Of a stretch of DNA of 64,000 bases, positions 1-10,154 are shown piece by piece. The DNA comes from NCEH01 sp043195135 (lineage in GTDB: Bacteria; Pseudomonadota; Alphaproteobacteria; Rhizobiales; Xanthobacteraceae): the NCBI RefSeq assembly GCF_043195135.1, contig NZ_JBAFWP010000011.1. One strand, given 5' to 3'. Numbering within the stretch: position 1 is the stretch's first letter; the number at the start of each line of letters is the position of its first letter. The position numbers and the translations under genes were made by a program. The notes beneath the pieces were generated by a model, which ran no database searches, was not told where the DNA came from, and worked only from the letters and a program-made list of their open reading frames with translations.

Positions 1-600
1 CCACTGCCAGGGCGTCTCGTCCCATTCGAAGCGCTGCACCGAGGTGACGCCGGGCACGAGGTCCATGCCTTCCAGGCCGGGCCAGGCGCGCGCCTTCTCC
101 TTCAACGCCGGAATGTCGAACACCCCGTCGGGCGCATGGGCGATGACGCCGTTCGGCATGCCCGTGTCGCGGATCAGGGCGGTCAGCGCGCGGGTATCGA
201 TGCCGCTGATGCCGGCGATGCCGCGTGCCTTCAGCCATTGGTCGAGGCCGCGCGTGGCGCGGTAATTGGACGGGTCGCTCACCGCGGTGCGCAGCACCAC
301 GCCGCGCACGCCGGAGGCCGAGGCCATGGACACCGTTTCGATGTCCTCCTCGTTGGTCCCCACATTGCCGATGTGCGGAAAGGTGAAGGTGATGATCTGG
401 CCGGAATAGGAGGGGTCCGTGAGGATTTCCTCATAGCCGGTGATGGCGGTGTTGAAGCACACCTCGCCAACACCCTCTCCCACAGCGCCGAGGCCGAAGC
501 CTTCGAGCACGGTGCCATCGGCGAGCACGAGAAGCGCGGTCGGCTTCGGCTCGGCCCAGCCTTCGGCCGGGACGTTTGCGTGATCTTGTTCCTGCGTCAT
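1..600 (-). CDS. carA: Carbamoyl-phosphate synthase small subunit, 5' part only
   Basis: The frame reads 200 codons from an ATG at 600 to the window edge, so only the N-terminal half is visible. CarA supplies ammonia from glutamine to CarB for carbamoyl phosphate, feeding arginine and pyrimidine synthesis. The family hallmark FNTAITGYEEILTDPSYSGQ lies around residues 48-67, followed by the conserved PHIGNVGTN and ISGIDTRALT segments. The glutamine amidotransferase half with its catalytic Cys/His/Glu is outside the window. It is divergent from the GatB/YqeY gene, with 256 nt between them. The first 20 or so residues (acidic, Pro/Ala-rich) are a lineage-specific lead before the conserved fold. 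Confidence 0.95.
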   Translation of the reverse strand, partial: MTQEQDHANVPAEGWAEPKPTALLVLADGTVLEGFGLGAVGEGVGEVCFNTAITGYEEILTDPSYSGQIITFTFPHIGNVGTNEEDIETVSMASASGVRGVVLRTAVSDPSNYRATRGLDQWLKARGIAGISGIDTRALTALIRDTGMPNGVIAHAPDGVFDIPALKEKARAWPGLEGMDLVPGVTSVQRFEWDETPWQW

Positions 601-856
601 GGCTCGCCTAGATAATGAGTCACGCGCCGCACTTCCAGTGCTTCGCGCACGTTTGCCCGCCATTCCGCTCGGGATTTTTCCAGTTTCGCGGTATATGCGG
701 GGTCGAGGGTGCGCATTTTGCCCACCGGCCGCGTTCAACCGGCGCCGCAGACCGCTGGCCCCGCGCCGCCGGTCCGGGCGAGGTAGGCCCGGCAAGGTGG
801 GCCGGGCGCCGGACGGCGCGAACGTGCGCCGCAACACAGTTTCAAGAGGACAGACA

Positions 857-1315
857 TTGCTTCGCGACGACATCAACACCGCCCTTAAGGATGCGATGAA
901 GGCCCACGACAAGGTGCGCCTTTCCACGTTGCGCCTGGTCAACGCCGCGCTGAAGGATCGCGACATCGAAGCGCGCGGCCTCGGCAAGGACCCGCTGAGC
1001 GATGATGATCTGCGCGCCCTGCTGGCCAAGATGGTGAAGCAGCGCGAGGAAAGTGCGCGGATCTACACCGAGAACGGCCGCCCCGAGCTTGCCGAGCAGG
1101 AACGGGCGGAAATCGCCGTGATCCAGGACTTCCTGCCGCGCCAGCTCGGCGAAGCGGAAACCCGCGCCATCATCGCCGCCGTGGTCACCGAGATCGAGGC
1201 CAAGGGCATCAAGGACATGGGCCGCACCATGGCCGTGTTGAAGGAGCGCCACGCCGGCGCTATCGACTTCGGCAAGGCCTCCGCCTGGGTGAAGGACGCG
1301 CTGACGGCGGCGTGA
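857..1315 (+). CDS. GatB/YqeY domain-containing protein
   Basis: A 152-residue, helix-rich protein that matches the free-standing GatB/YqeY family, related to the tRNA-binding tail of the Glu-tRNA(Gln) amidotransferase B subunit; its own role is not settled. The frame is open from 599, but the family-like sequence begins at MLRDDINTALKDAMKAHDK, so I chose the TTG at 857, which has AAGAGGA at 844-850 as ribosome binding site. Motifs typical of the family are LRLVNAALKDRDIEAR, the KQREESARIY segment and FLPRQL. It sits between carA and dnaG-rpoD, a neighbourhood common in Rhizobiales. Confidence 0.9.
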   Translation: MLRDDINTALKDAMKAHDKVRLSTLRLVNAALKDRDIEARGLGKDPLSDDDLRALLAKMVKQREESARIYTENGRPELAEQERAEIAVIQDFLPRQLGEAETRAIIAAVVTEIEAKGIKDMGRTMAVLKERHAGAIDFGKASAWVKDALTAA

Positions 1316-1384
1316 GCGATCGCGCCCGGCACAATCGCGGGGGCTTGCGCAAAGGAGCGCAGCGCCTGTGGACAGCGGGGATGG

Positions 1385-1723
1385 TTAGCCAGCCGGCGTT
1401 ACTTTCTTGGAGGTGGCGCTGCGCCGGCGGCCCGCGGCCTTGGCTTGGTTGACATAAGACTTCAAGACGGCATTGATACGCCTCTGATATCCTTCTCCCC
1501 CCGCCTTAAAGAAAGCCAACACATCCTCATCAAGACGGATGGAGATCGCCATTTTCTTGACGGGTATAACCATCTCCGCCTTCGACCAATCGATATCCAG
1601 CAAGCCTTCCCAATCTGAATCGGAGCGCGCAGCGGCCTCGATCTCATCATCGGTCATCGCATTGATGCGGTCCCAATCGACCTCGACAGGCAACTTCGCG
1701 ACTTCTTCAGGGGTATAACGCAC
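1385..1723 (-). CDS. brnA: BrnA-family antitoxin
   Basis: Antitoxin partner of the BrnT toxin encoded just upstream. The C-terminal half reads as a ribbon-helix-helix DNA-binding domain (KKMAISIRLDEDVLAFFKAG, then GYQRRINAVLKSYV), and the WDRINAMTDDEIEAAARSD segment is typical BrnA linker. The frame is open up to an ATG at 1840, but that would overlap brnT by 134 nt with a serine-rich lead unlike the family. The GTG at 1723 gives a 112-residue protein with a 17-nt overlap, as expected for a coupled toxin-antitoxin pair. Similarity to BrnA begins a few codons before the GTG, so the start is uncertain. Confidence 0.8.
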   Translation of the reverse strand: MRYTPEEVAKLPVEVDWDRINAMTDDEIEAAARSDSDWEGLLDIDWSKAEMVIPVKKMAISIRLDEDVLAFFKAGGEGYQRRINAVLKSYVNQAKAAGRRRSATSKKVTPAG

Positions 1724-1985
1724 GATATTGCTTTTCTTCGCTTTTCCGCGCGCGCCGGACGGAGATAATGCGGATTGCTTGCCCTCGCTGGAGATGGATG
1801 ACCGCGAAGAGTCTGCCGCTAATTTCGATGATGCTGACATATCGTTCCTCTCCCGACTGTGCCGAAAGAAAGGTCAATCGCCGATTTGCAGCCAGAACCA
1901 CGGCGGCTTGGGCAAAGCCAATGCCGTGCTTGGCAACGTTCTTTTCGTTCTTCGCCTCGTCCCATTCGAAACAGACGTCGGACAT
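1707..1985 (-). CDS. brnT: BrnT-family ribonuclease toxin
   Basis: A 92-residue protein of the BrnT family, a type II toxin with a RelE-like fold that cleaves RNA. Family markers are FEWDEAKNEKNVAKHGIGF at residues 6-24, the EERYVSI strand, RLFAVIHLQRG, and the C-terminal RIISVRRARKSEEKQY helix. It is the first gene of the brnTA operon; its 3' end overlaps the brnA frame. It is divergent from dnaG, whose start is 136 bp away, so both promoters share a short AT-rich gap. BrnT is held by BrnA, and the pair represses its own promoter in studied systems. Confidence 0.88.
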   Translation of the reverse strand: MSDVCFEWDEAKNEKNVAKHGIGFAQAAVVLAANRRLTFLSAQSGEERYVSIIEISGRLFAVIHLQRGQAIRIISVRRARKSEEKQYRALYP

Positions 1986-2064
1986 TGTTCAAGGCCCCCG
2001 CTTTTAAGGATGTTTTCACATTTGCGATCTCCTTCCTTCGGCGCATTAAACGACGCCGATAGCC

Positions 2065-2093
2065 AATCTGTATATACAAACGTAATTTGTCAA
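2065..2093 (-). promoter_or_regulatory. Candidate brnTA promoter with embedded palindrome
   Basis: On the minus strand a perfect -35 TTGACA (2093-2088) is followed after 17 bp by CAGATT (2070-2065), a weak -10. Between and overlapping them is the perfect palindrome TGTATATACA at 2069-2078. The position fits an operator for autoregulation by the ribbon-helix-helix protein BrnA; this is inference from position and symmetry. Confidence 0.5.
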
Positions 2094-2121
2094 GATCAGC
2101 TTTATCGTGCTAAGCAGGCCC

Positions 2122-4044
2122 ATGCGCTTTCCGCCCTCATTCCTCGATGAGATCCGCGCACGGCTTCCCGTGTCGGAAGTGGTGGGGCGACGCGTCAAGC
2201 TGAAGAAGCAGGGGCGCGAGTTCGCCGGCCTCTCGCCCTTCAACGCGGAAAAGACGCCCTCATTTTTCGTCAATGACCAGAAGGGCTTCTACCATTGCTT
2301 CTCGTCCGGGAAGCATGGCGACGTGTTCGACTTCCTGATGGAGACCGAGGGCCTGCCGTTCGCCGAGGCGGTCGAGCGGCTCGCCTCCATGGCCGGCCTC
2401 GCCCTGCCGCAGGTGACGCCGGAAGCTGCCGCGAAGGAAGAGCGCCGCCGCTCCCTGCACGACGTGATGGCGCTCGCCGCCCGTTATTTCGAGGATAATC
2501 TCCAGGCCCGCGCCGGGGCGAAGGCGCGCGGCTATCTCGCCGACCGGGATCTTGGCCCCACCACCCAGAAGCGCTTCCACCTCGGCTATGCCGCGCCCGA
2601 GCGCTATGCGCTGAAGGAAGCGCTCGGCAAGGCGGGCGTGAGCGTCGCCGACATGGTGGAAACCGGCCTGCTGATCTCCGGCGACGATATTCCCGTCCCC
2701 TATGACCGCTTCCGCGACCGGGTGATGTTTCCCATCACCGACCTCAAGGGGCGGGTGGTGGCGTTCGGCGGGCGGGCGCTGGAAAAGGACGTGGCGGCGA
2801 AATATCTCAACTCGCCGGAGACCGTCCTCTTCCATAAGGGATCGTTGCTCTACAACGGTTTTTCCGCGCGCGCGGCCGTCCATAAGGGCGCGCGGGTGAT
2901 CGCGGTGGAAGGCTATGTGGACGTGATCGCCATGGTGGAGGCGGGGTTCGAGGGCACCGTCGCCCCGCTCGGCACCGCGCTCACCGAGGACCAGTTGCAA
3001 TTGCTCTGGCGCATGGCCGAGGAACCGGTGCTGCTGTTCGACGGCGACAAGGCCGGGCGGCGCGCGGCGTTCCGCGCCATCGATCTCGCCCTGCCCCATC
3101 TCAAGCCCGGCCGCAGCCTCTCCTTCGGCATGCTCCCCGAGGGCCAGGACCCGGACGATCTCATCCGCCGCAGCGGCCGCGAAGCGATGGAGGCGGTGCT
3201 GGCCCGCGCCGAGCCGCTCGCCTCCATGCTTTGGGCGCGCGAGCTGGAAGGCGCCAATCTGGAGACCCCCGAGCGCCGCGCCGCGCTCGAGGCCCGCATC
3301 GGCGAGGTGGTCTCCACCATCGCCGACGAGAATGTGCGCCGGCATTATCGCCAGGATTTGAACGAGCGGCTGAAGCGCCTGCTCTCTCCGCCGCGGGAAG
3401 CACGGGGTTTCGTCGCGGCCGGCCGGGCACGCAACCCGGATATGCGCGGCGCGCGGTTCAAGCCGCGCGAGGAGCCCCTCGTGGTGCGCGGCGGCGGGGA
3501 ATTGTCCCGCACCTCGCTCATTCGCGGCCCTCTCTCCTCCCTGCCGCGGGGCGAGGCGTTGCTTTTGTTCTGCCTGCTCAACCATCCCTGGCTGATGGAC
3601 GAGAATGGCGAGGAAATCGCCGAACTGCCGTTCGCCAACGCCGATGCGGACACCCTGCGGCGCGCCCTGCTCGATGCCCATATGGAGGGCAAGGCCGGTG
3701 ATTCGCTGAGCCTTGCCCATGAGCTGGAGAAAATGGGCGTCGAGGCACTCATCCGGCGCGCCAAAGCCGTCGCCAACCCCAGAATGGACTGGCCAGCTTA
3801 TCCTGATACCGGGCACGAGGATGTGAGGCTCTGGTGGAGCCAGTGTACGGCCTTGCATCGCAAGGCTTACGCGTTATCTAGAGAATTGAGGGAGGCTGAA
3901 CGCTCTCTGGGAGACGACCCGAGCGAAGCCAATTTCGCATGGCTGCGCGATGTGCGGGAACGTCTCTCGGCCGTGGAGGGAACCGAAGCCCTGGTCGAGG
4001 GGTTCGGCGCGTCGTCCGGACGCGGCTCTGCACGGTCGGTGTGA
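2122..4044 (+). CDS. dnaG: DNA primase
   Basis: Synthesises RNA primers at the replication fork together with DnaB. The 640-residue protein has the usual order: N-terminal CHC2-type domain (residues 1-100), catalytic core with the TOPRIM fold (E263 in VEGYVDV, D307 and D309 in FDGDKAG), and a C-terminal helicase-interaction region. The zinc-binding site is degenerate: positions equal to E. coli Cys40, His43 and Cys64 are S38, N41 and S62, and only C59 remains. I chose ATG 2122 over GTG 2107 because MRFPPSFLDEI is the common family start. It is followed by rpoD after about 200 bp, as in the macromolecular-synthesis cluster of many bacteria. Confidence 0.97.
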   Translation: MRFPPSFLDEIRARLPVSEVVGRRVKLKKQGREFAGLSPFNAEKTPSFFVNDQKGFYHCFSSGKHGDVFDFLMETEGLPFAEAVERLASMAGLALPQVTPEAAAKEERRRSLHDVMALAARYFEDNLQARAGAKARGYLADRDLGPTTQKRFHLGYAAPERYALKEALGKAGVSVADMVETGLLISGDDIPVPYDRFRDRVMFPITDLKGRVVAFGGRALEKDVAAKYLNSPETVLFHKGSLLYNGFSARAAVHKGARVIAVEGYVDVIAMVEAGFEGTVAPLGTALTEDQLQLLWRMAEEPVLLFDGDKAGRRAAFRAIDLALPHLKPGRSLSFGMLPEGQDPDDLIRRSGREAMEAVLARAEPLASMLWARELEGANLETPERRAALEARIGEVVSTIADENVRRHYRQDLNERLKRLLSPPREARGFVAAGRARNPDMRGARFKPREEPLVVRGGGELSRTSLIRGPLSSLPRGEALLLFCLLNHPWLMDENGEEIAELPFANADADTLRRALLDAHMEGKAGDSLSLAHELEKMGVEALIRRAKAVANPRMDWPAYPDTGHEDVRLWWSQCTALHRKAYALSRELREAERSLGDDPSEANFAWLRDVRERLSAVEGTEALVEGFGASSGRGSARSV

Positions 4045-4250
4045 TTCACCAAGCGTGGCCCTTTCTTGCCGCAGTGTGGTGCGCTGCGCAAATGGAACCT
4101 TCCGCTTTCACAGGCGGTCCGGTTCAGGCTGATTTAACGGGACGGCCCTAGGGTCGCCCACGCGATGTTAAGGGTAGGCGGCGAAATCCTTGCGGGATTG
4201 CGTCGCCGTTTCGCCGTGGAACACACGCGGCGACTTGTCAGGAGATGTCC

Positions 4251-6254
<2,004 letters not shown>

Positions 6255-6290
6255 GCCGGGCGCGCGCCCGCCGCCAACCCACGAAAAAAG

Positions 6291-6316
6291 GCCCGGCAGC
6301 ACGCCGGGCATTTTTT
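6291..6316 (+). terminator. Rho-independent terminator of rpoD
   Basis: Perfect 7-bp stem GCCCGGC / GCCGGGC with a 5-nt loop at 6291-6309, preceded by AAAAAAG and followed by a run of six T at 6311-6316. It lies 37 nt after the rpoD stop. The A-run on the other side means it could also stop the small minus-strand gene at 6372-6479. Confidence 0.9.
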
Positions 6317-6371
6317 GTTCCCCTTCGACGCCTTTGCCGACCGGTCCGCCAAAATCGGCAAGGCCCGCCGG

Positions 6372-6479
6372 TCAGGACTTCGCCTTGCCGGTATAGGCAT
6401 CCGCCCACGCGAGCACGGCTGCGAACAGGACGAAGGCGGCAACGATTGCGGAAATAACGACGGCGACATCAGCAGGCAT
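6372..6479 (-). CDS. 35-residue predicted single-span membrane peptide
   Basis: An ORF below the usual length cutoff. ATG at 6479 is preceded by AGGAAGGG about 8 nt upstream, a strong ribosome binding site, and it ends in TGA at 6374-6372. The peptide begins MPADVAVVISAIVAAFVLFA; its hydrophobic stretch runs over roughly residues 5-26 and it ends in a short basic tail containing GKAKS. It therefore should lie in the inner membrane. Function unknown. It stands alone between rpoD and the autotransporter, and the rpoD terminator read on the minus strand could end its transcript. Confidence 0.6.
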   Translation of the reverse strand: MPADVAVVISAIVAAFVLFAAVLAWADAYTGKAKS

Positions 6480-6601
6480 GGCACGTTTCCCTTCCTGCAA
6501 CGGAAGCTAAGCCGTCCCGTCCTCCCCGCTTTGATCTGCCGCAAAACCAGCCGCTGCGGCCATGTGCGGACAGCCCCGCCGTCCCGCACGAAAAGCGCCC
6601 T

Positions 6602-9600
6602 CTAGAAGCGCCAGGTGAAATTCCCCTTCACCGCATTCTCGGTGACATTCGAGCCGATCTGGCCGTTGTAGGAGATGCCGAGGTCCACGGTTGCGCCGAG
6701 CTTGGCGCTCAGCCCGGCGCCGACCACCAGCGCGTCTTCGGCCAGCGGCGCGCCAGCGACGGTGAAGGGCACCGACGACCCGGTGAACGTCATGGTCGTG
6801 GTGGGCGCCAGATCGTCGAACGCATGCTGCCAGCCGAGCGTCCCCGTCAAGGTGAGGGCCGGGGCGGCTCCGAGCCGAAGCTCGGTGGAGCCGCGCACGC
6901 CGAGCACGGTGCTGAAGGTGTCGAAGCTGGCATCCAGCCCCGAGAGCATGGCCGCACCCAGGCTTTCCGTGAAGCCGTCGGTCGACTGGGCGACGTAGGA
7001 GAAGCCGGCGAACGGCTCCAGCACCGACGCCTTCCCAAGGGCGGGCAGCGCAAAGTCGTAGCCGAGTTCGCCGAACAATTGGCCGGTACGCCCGGCATAG
7101 CCGGCGCTGTAGCCCTGGGCGAAGCCCGGCAGCACCACCGAGCGGCTGGTGGAAATGTCATGCCAGGAATAGGCCGCGCCGAGGCGCACTGCCCAGGCTC
7201 CCGCCGCGCTCGCGCCGAAGCTGCGGCCGGCATAGAGCGCGAGGTCGTACGTGTCGCTGGACCCGTTGGAGGGCACGGTGTCGAGGTCGAACGTGCTCTG
7301 GCCGAAGCCCGCCGCGAGGCCGATGCGCCAGTCGGCCCACGCGCCGTCGAGCCCGATCAGGAAGCCGCCGATGGAGCTGGAATAGCCCGAGGCGTTGGCA
7401 TTGCCGTCATTGTCGCCCCACCCGCCATAGGCCTGGGCCCATAAGGTGGCACCGAGCGAACCGAGCGCGGCCGTGGTGGGCGCGTCGCCGACGACGGTCC
7501 CGGATGTCGCCTGCCGCAGGCGGCCGGAAATCGCGTCCCGCACATAGCTCGATTGGGCCTGGAGCACGCTCTGGGCCGTGGCATGCACTTCGCCGGACAG
7601 GGCGGTCAAGGCGGCGGGCGCCGCGCCGGCGCTCAGCATGGCGAGCGTAGGCATGAGGGGCGAAGAGGCCTGAAGGCTGTCGGCGGCAAACGCGGTGGCC
7701 GCCTGGTTGGGCGTCTGCGCGAAAGTGGCGAACGACACCGCGCTGCGCCCGAGGGTTGCCACGAGATCGCCGTTCGACACCGAGAAGCCCGCGCCGAGGA
7801 AGGGATAGAGCGCGCCGGCGGTCCCAAACTCGGGATCTGCGGCTAAGACGAAGCTGCCGGAAATGCTCGCGGCGCTGATGAGCGTATAGCTGGCGCCATA
7901 TTGCGGCACGAAACCGGCGCCCGGCTTGAGGTGGATCTGCGCGCCATCGGAAATCACGGCCCCGCCCACCAGGATCTGATCCGAGATGCCGTTGGCGCCG
8001 AGCTCCATCAGCAGCGTGGAGCCAGAGGCAAAGGCAGCGTTGTTGGCCACCAGGATCTTGCCGATGGAATTGCCGGGGGAGACGGTGGACCCACTCTGGG
8101 CGAGCAGGTTCGTCACCGTGCCGCTGCCGGAATGGGTGCCGGTCACGATCACGGTGCCGTTCAGCGTGCCGTTGTTATTAAAGGTGCCGTTATTGATGAT
8201 GTCGGCATTGATGATGCCGGTATTGATGATGGTGCCGTTGTTCACCAACAGGCCCTGCTGAAGGGTGTAGTCTTGGTCACTCAACGACTGGTAGCGCGTG
8301 ACCGGGGTCTGGGGCGCACCAGTGCCGCTGGCAGAAATCGTGCCGGATCCCGAAACAGAGCCGGGACTCTTACCCTGCGACGCCGTGGTTGCCGAGAATG
8401 AACCGGCATTGGTGAGCGTGGCGCCTTTGCCGACACTATAGCCGCCGGTGCCGGTGCCGCTGCTATCGAGCACCGTATAGGACAAGAAACCGGCGTCCTT
8501 CGCGATACTCAAAGAACCGGAATAGACCGCGCCCGTCCCGCCGTCGTTCAACACCGTGATGCCGCCGGTCACCGCCAGCGATCCGACGTGCGTGATGTTG
8601 CCGTTCAGATAGATGGTACCGCCGGCGAGGGTGAGAACCTCGCTGCCAGTGAAGCCAGAGATCGGGGCGTTGAAGGTGGCCACGCCGGTGGTCGAGACGG
8701 TGCTCGGCCCCATCAGCAGCACCGGCAAATCAGTGGCGAAAGCCTGGGAGAGATTGAGAGTGCCCTGGGCGGCGATGATTTGCTTCACGCTCGCATTGGT
8801 CTGCGTGCTGAAATTATTGGCGGCAATGCCGATGAAACCGCCGTCGGCGTCATAGAGCACATTGAAGCCGGCATAGGTGTGCAGGCTCGAATTCACGAAC
8901 TGGCTGGCGGGATTGTACAGATTGATCACGCCCGGCACTTGGGGATTGCCGGTGTCGCCCGCGGTGATGGTGTAGGTGGCGCTGCCGCCGACAAAGGAGA
9001 TCCCAACCGTGGTGTTCGCCGGCGCCACGCCATCCGGCGCTCCGGGCACTTCGACGAAGGCGTCGGTCACGCCGGTATCCATAAGCAGTGTGCCGGTGCC
9101 GGATACGGTGCTGCTGCCCGGCACCTGGATCGTCACCTGCGCCTGCACCGCCTGCCAATTGTTGGGGCCGCCGGCCGCGGAGGGGTTCGCCAGGGCCAAT
9201 TGGCCATAGGCGAAGGCCGCGGTGGAGGTATTGCCTGCTGTTAAGCCGAGTTCCACCTCGGTGGGGGTGATGATGTAGCCGCGGCGGACCGTGCCATCAT
9301 TCATGCCCGTTATGTTGAGGAACGGATTGTAGATCGAGGACGTGGTGGGCTCGCCGTTCAGGACCTTGATTGCTTGGGTCGTGTTCGACACGTCGATGGT
9401 TCCCGCGCCCATCGTATTGCGATCGAAACCGACCCCCATCATCAGCGCACCGGCGCAATTGACGCCGGTGGTGCAGTTCGGGGTGGCGGTCACGGAATTG
9501 GGGTTCGCGACCGTGACACTCCCCGGAGGGCAGCCGTTCGCGCTATCGGGATTGAGGCACTGGCTGTGGGTCACGACCAGAATGGGCATCGTGTCCGTGG

Positions 9601-10057
9601 TGACCGTCGCGGCCTGGGGTAACCAATAGCCCTCCGATTTGGTGCCGGTGAACGAAACCGTGGCATTGGTGAAATAGCCGGTCAGCAGCACGTCCGTGCT
9701 GTTGTAAAAGACCCAGCCCAAAGTGCCGTTCGAAGCCGGAATCGGCTGGTTCTTGTTGATGAAGTCCTGGGTTCCGACCGCAATGCCGGTCGAGCCGGTG
9801 TCAAGCGTCGGATAGAAGGCGGGGCCGCCATTGATGGACATGGCGACCGTGAGCGACTGTCCGGGTTTGCCGGCGGCGGCATTGGCCAAGGCCTGGCTGA
9901 GATCATTGGCATAAGGCACGCTGTAGGACGTGCGGTAACCGTCATACAGCGTCCAACCGGTCTGCGCGGCGGCGAAACCTGTGCTCGCGACAAGAATAGC
10001 AATCGTCAGGCGAACAGAGGCGAACAGGCCCCTCCACCGCACGTCCGGAAACTGCAC
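6602..10057 (-). CDS. Autotransporter with pepsin-like aspartic protease passenger domain
   Basis: An 1151-residue type V secreted protein. Residues 1-31 form a Sec signal peptide with a hydrophobic core and an AAAQ-type cleavage site. Residues 45-412 look like a pepsin-family two-lobed fold: D86-T-G-S, a flap-like tyrosine Y118 followed by a GYFTNATV segment, a second D327-T-G-V motif, and YDADGGFIGIA near 402-412 that matches the late IGFA strand of pepsins. Four cysteines at 167-201 may form disulfides. Residues 420-860 are Gly/Asn/Thr-rich repeats, probably a beta-helix stalk with an NNGTIINTG-type repeat. About residue 870 to the end is the beta-barrel, ending in NFTWRF with a terminal Phe. 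The protease reading is inference from motifs; autotransporter identity is firm. Confidence 0.88.
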   Translation of the reverse strand: MQFPDVRWRGLFASVRLTIAILVASTGFAAAQTGWTLYDGYRTSYSVPYANDLSQALANAAAGKPGQSLTVAMSINGGPAFYPTLDTGSTGIAVGTQDFINKNQPIPASNGTLGWVFYNSTDVLLTGYFTNATVSFTGTKSEGYWLPQAATVTTDTMPILVVTHSQCLNPDSANGCPPGSVTVANPNSVTATPNCTTGVNCAGALMMGVGFDRNTMGAGTIDVSNTTQAIKVLNGEPTTSSIYNPFLNITGMNDGTVRRGYIITPTEVELGLTAGNTSTAAFAYGQLALANPSAAGGPNNWQAVQAQVTIQVPGSSTVSGTGTLLMDTGVTDAFVEVPGAPDGVAPANTTVGISFVGGSATYTITAGDTGNPQVPGVINLYNPASQFVNSSLHTYAGFNVLYDADGGFIGIAANNFSTQTNASVKQIIAAQGTLNLSQAFATDLPVLLMGPSTVSTTGVATFNAPISGFTGSEVLTLAGGTIYLNGNITHVGSLAVTGGITVLNDGGTGAVYSGSLSIAKDAGFLSYTVLDSSGTGTGGYSVGKGATLTNAGSFSATTASQGKSPGSVSGSGTISASGTGAPQTPVTRYQSLSDQDYTLQQGLLVNNGTIINTGIINADIINNGTFNNNGTLNGTVIVTGTHSGSGTVTNLLAQSGSTVSPGNSIGKILVANNAAFASGSTLLMELGANGISDQILVGGAVISDGAQIHLKPGAGFVPQYGASYTLISAASISGSFVLAADPEFGTAGALYPFLGAGFSVSNGDLVATLGRSAVSFATFAQTPNQAATAFAADSLQASSPLMPTLAMLSAGAAPAALTALSGEVHATAQSVLQAQSSYVRDAISGRLRQATSGTVVGDAPTTAALGSLGATLWAQAYGGWGDNDGNANASGYSSSIGGFLIGLDGAWADWRIGLAAGFGQSTFDLDTVPSNGSSDTYDLALYAGRSFGASAAGAWAVRLGAAYSWHDISTSRSVVLPGFAQGYSAGYAGRTGQLFGELGYDFALPALGKASVLEPFAGFSYVAQSTDGFTESLGAAMLSGLDASFDTFSTVLGVRGSTELRLGAAPALTLTGTLGWQHAFDDLAPTTTMTFTGSSVPFTVAGAPLAEDALVVGAGLSAKLGATVDLGISYNGQIGSNVTENAVKGNFTWRF

Positions 10058-10154
10058 GAGACGCTCCCCCAGGCCCAGCGTATCCGCGATGGACGCTAGG
10101 CGGGGAACTCGGCATCGTCAACAGCTACCAAAATACCAGATGAAGGGGCACCGC

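Noticed and set aside
1724..1840. BrnA start at ATG 1840
   Set aside because: Would overlap brnT by 134 nt and add a serine-rich lead not seen in the family; kept only as an alternative.
2260..3858. 532-codon open frame antisense to dnaG, and similar long antisense frames opposite rpoD, ppk, maeB and others
   Set aside because: High-GC codon bias leaves the opposite strand free of stops; the translations are His/Arg/Gly-rich with no family features, while the sense frames are clear proteins.
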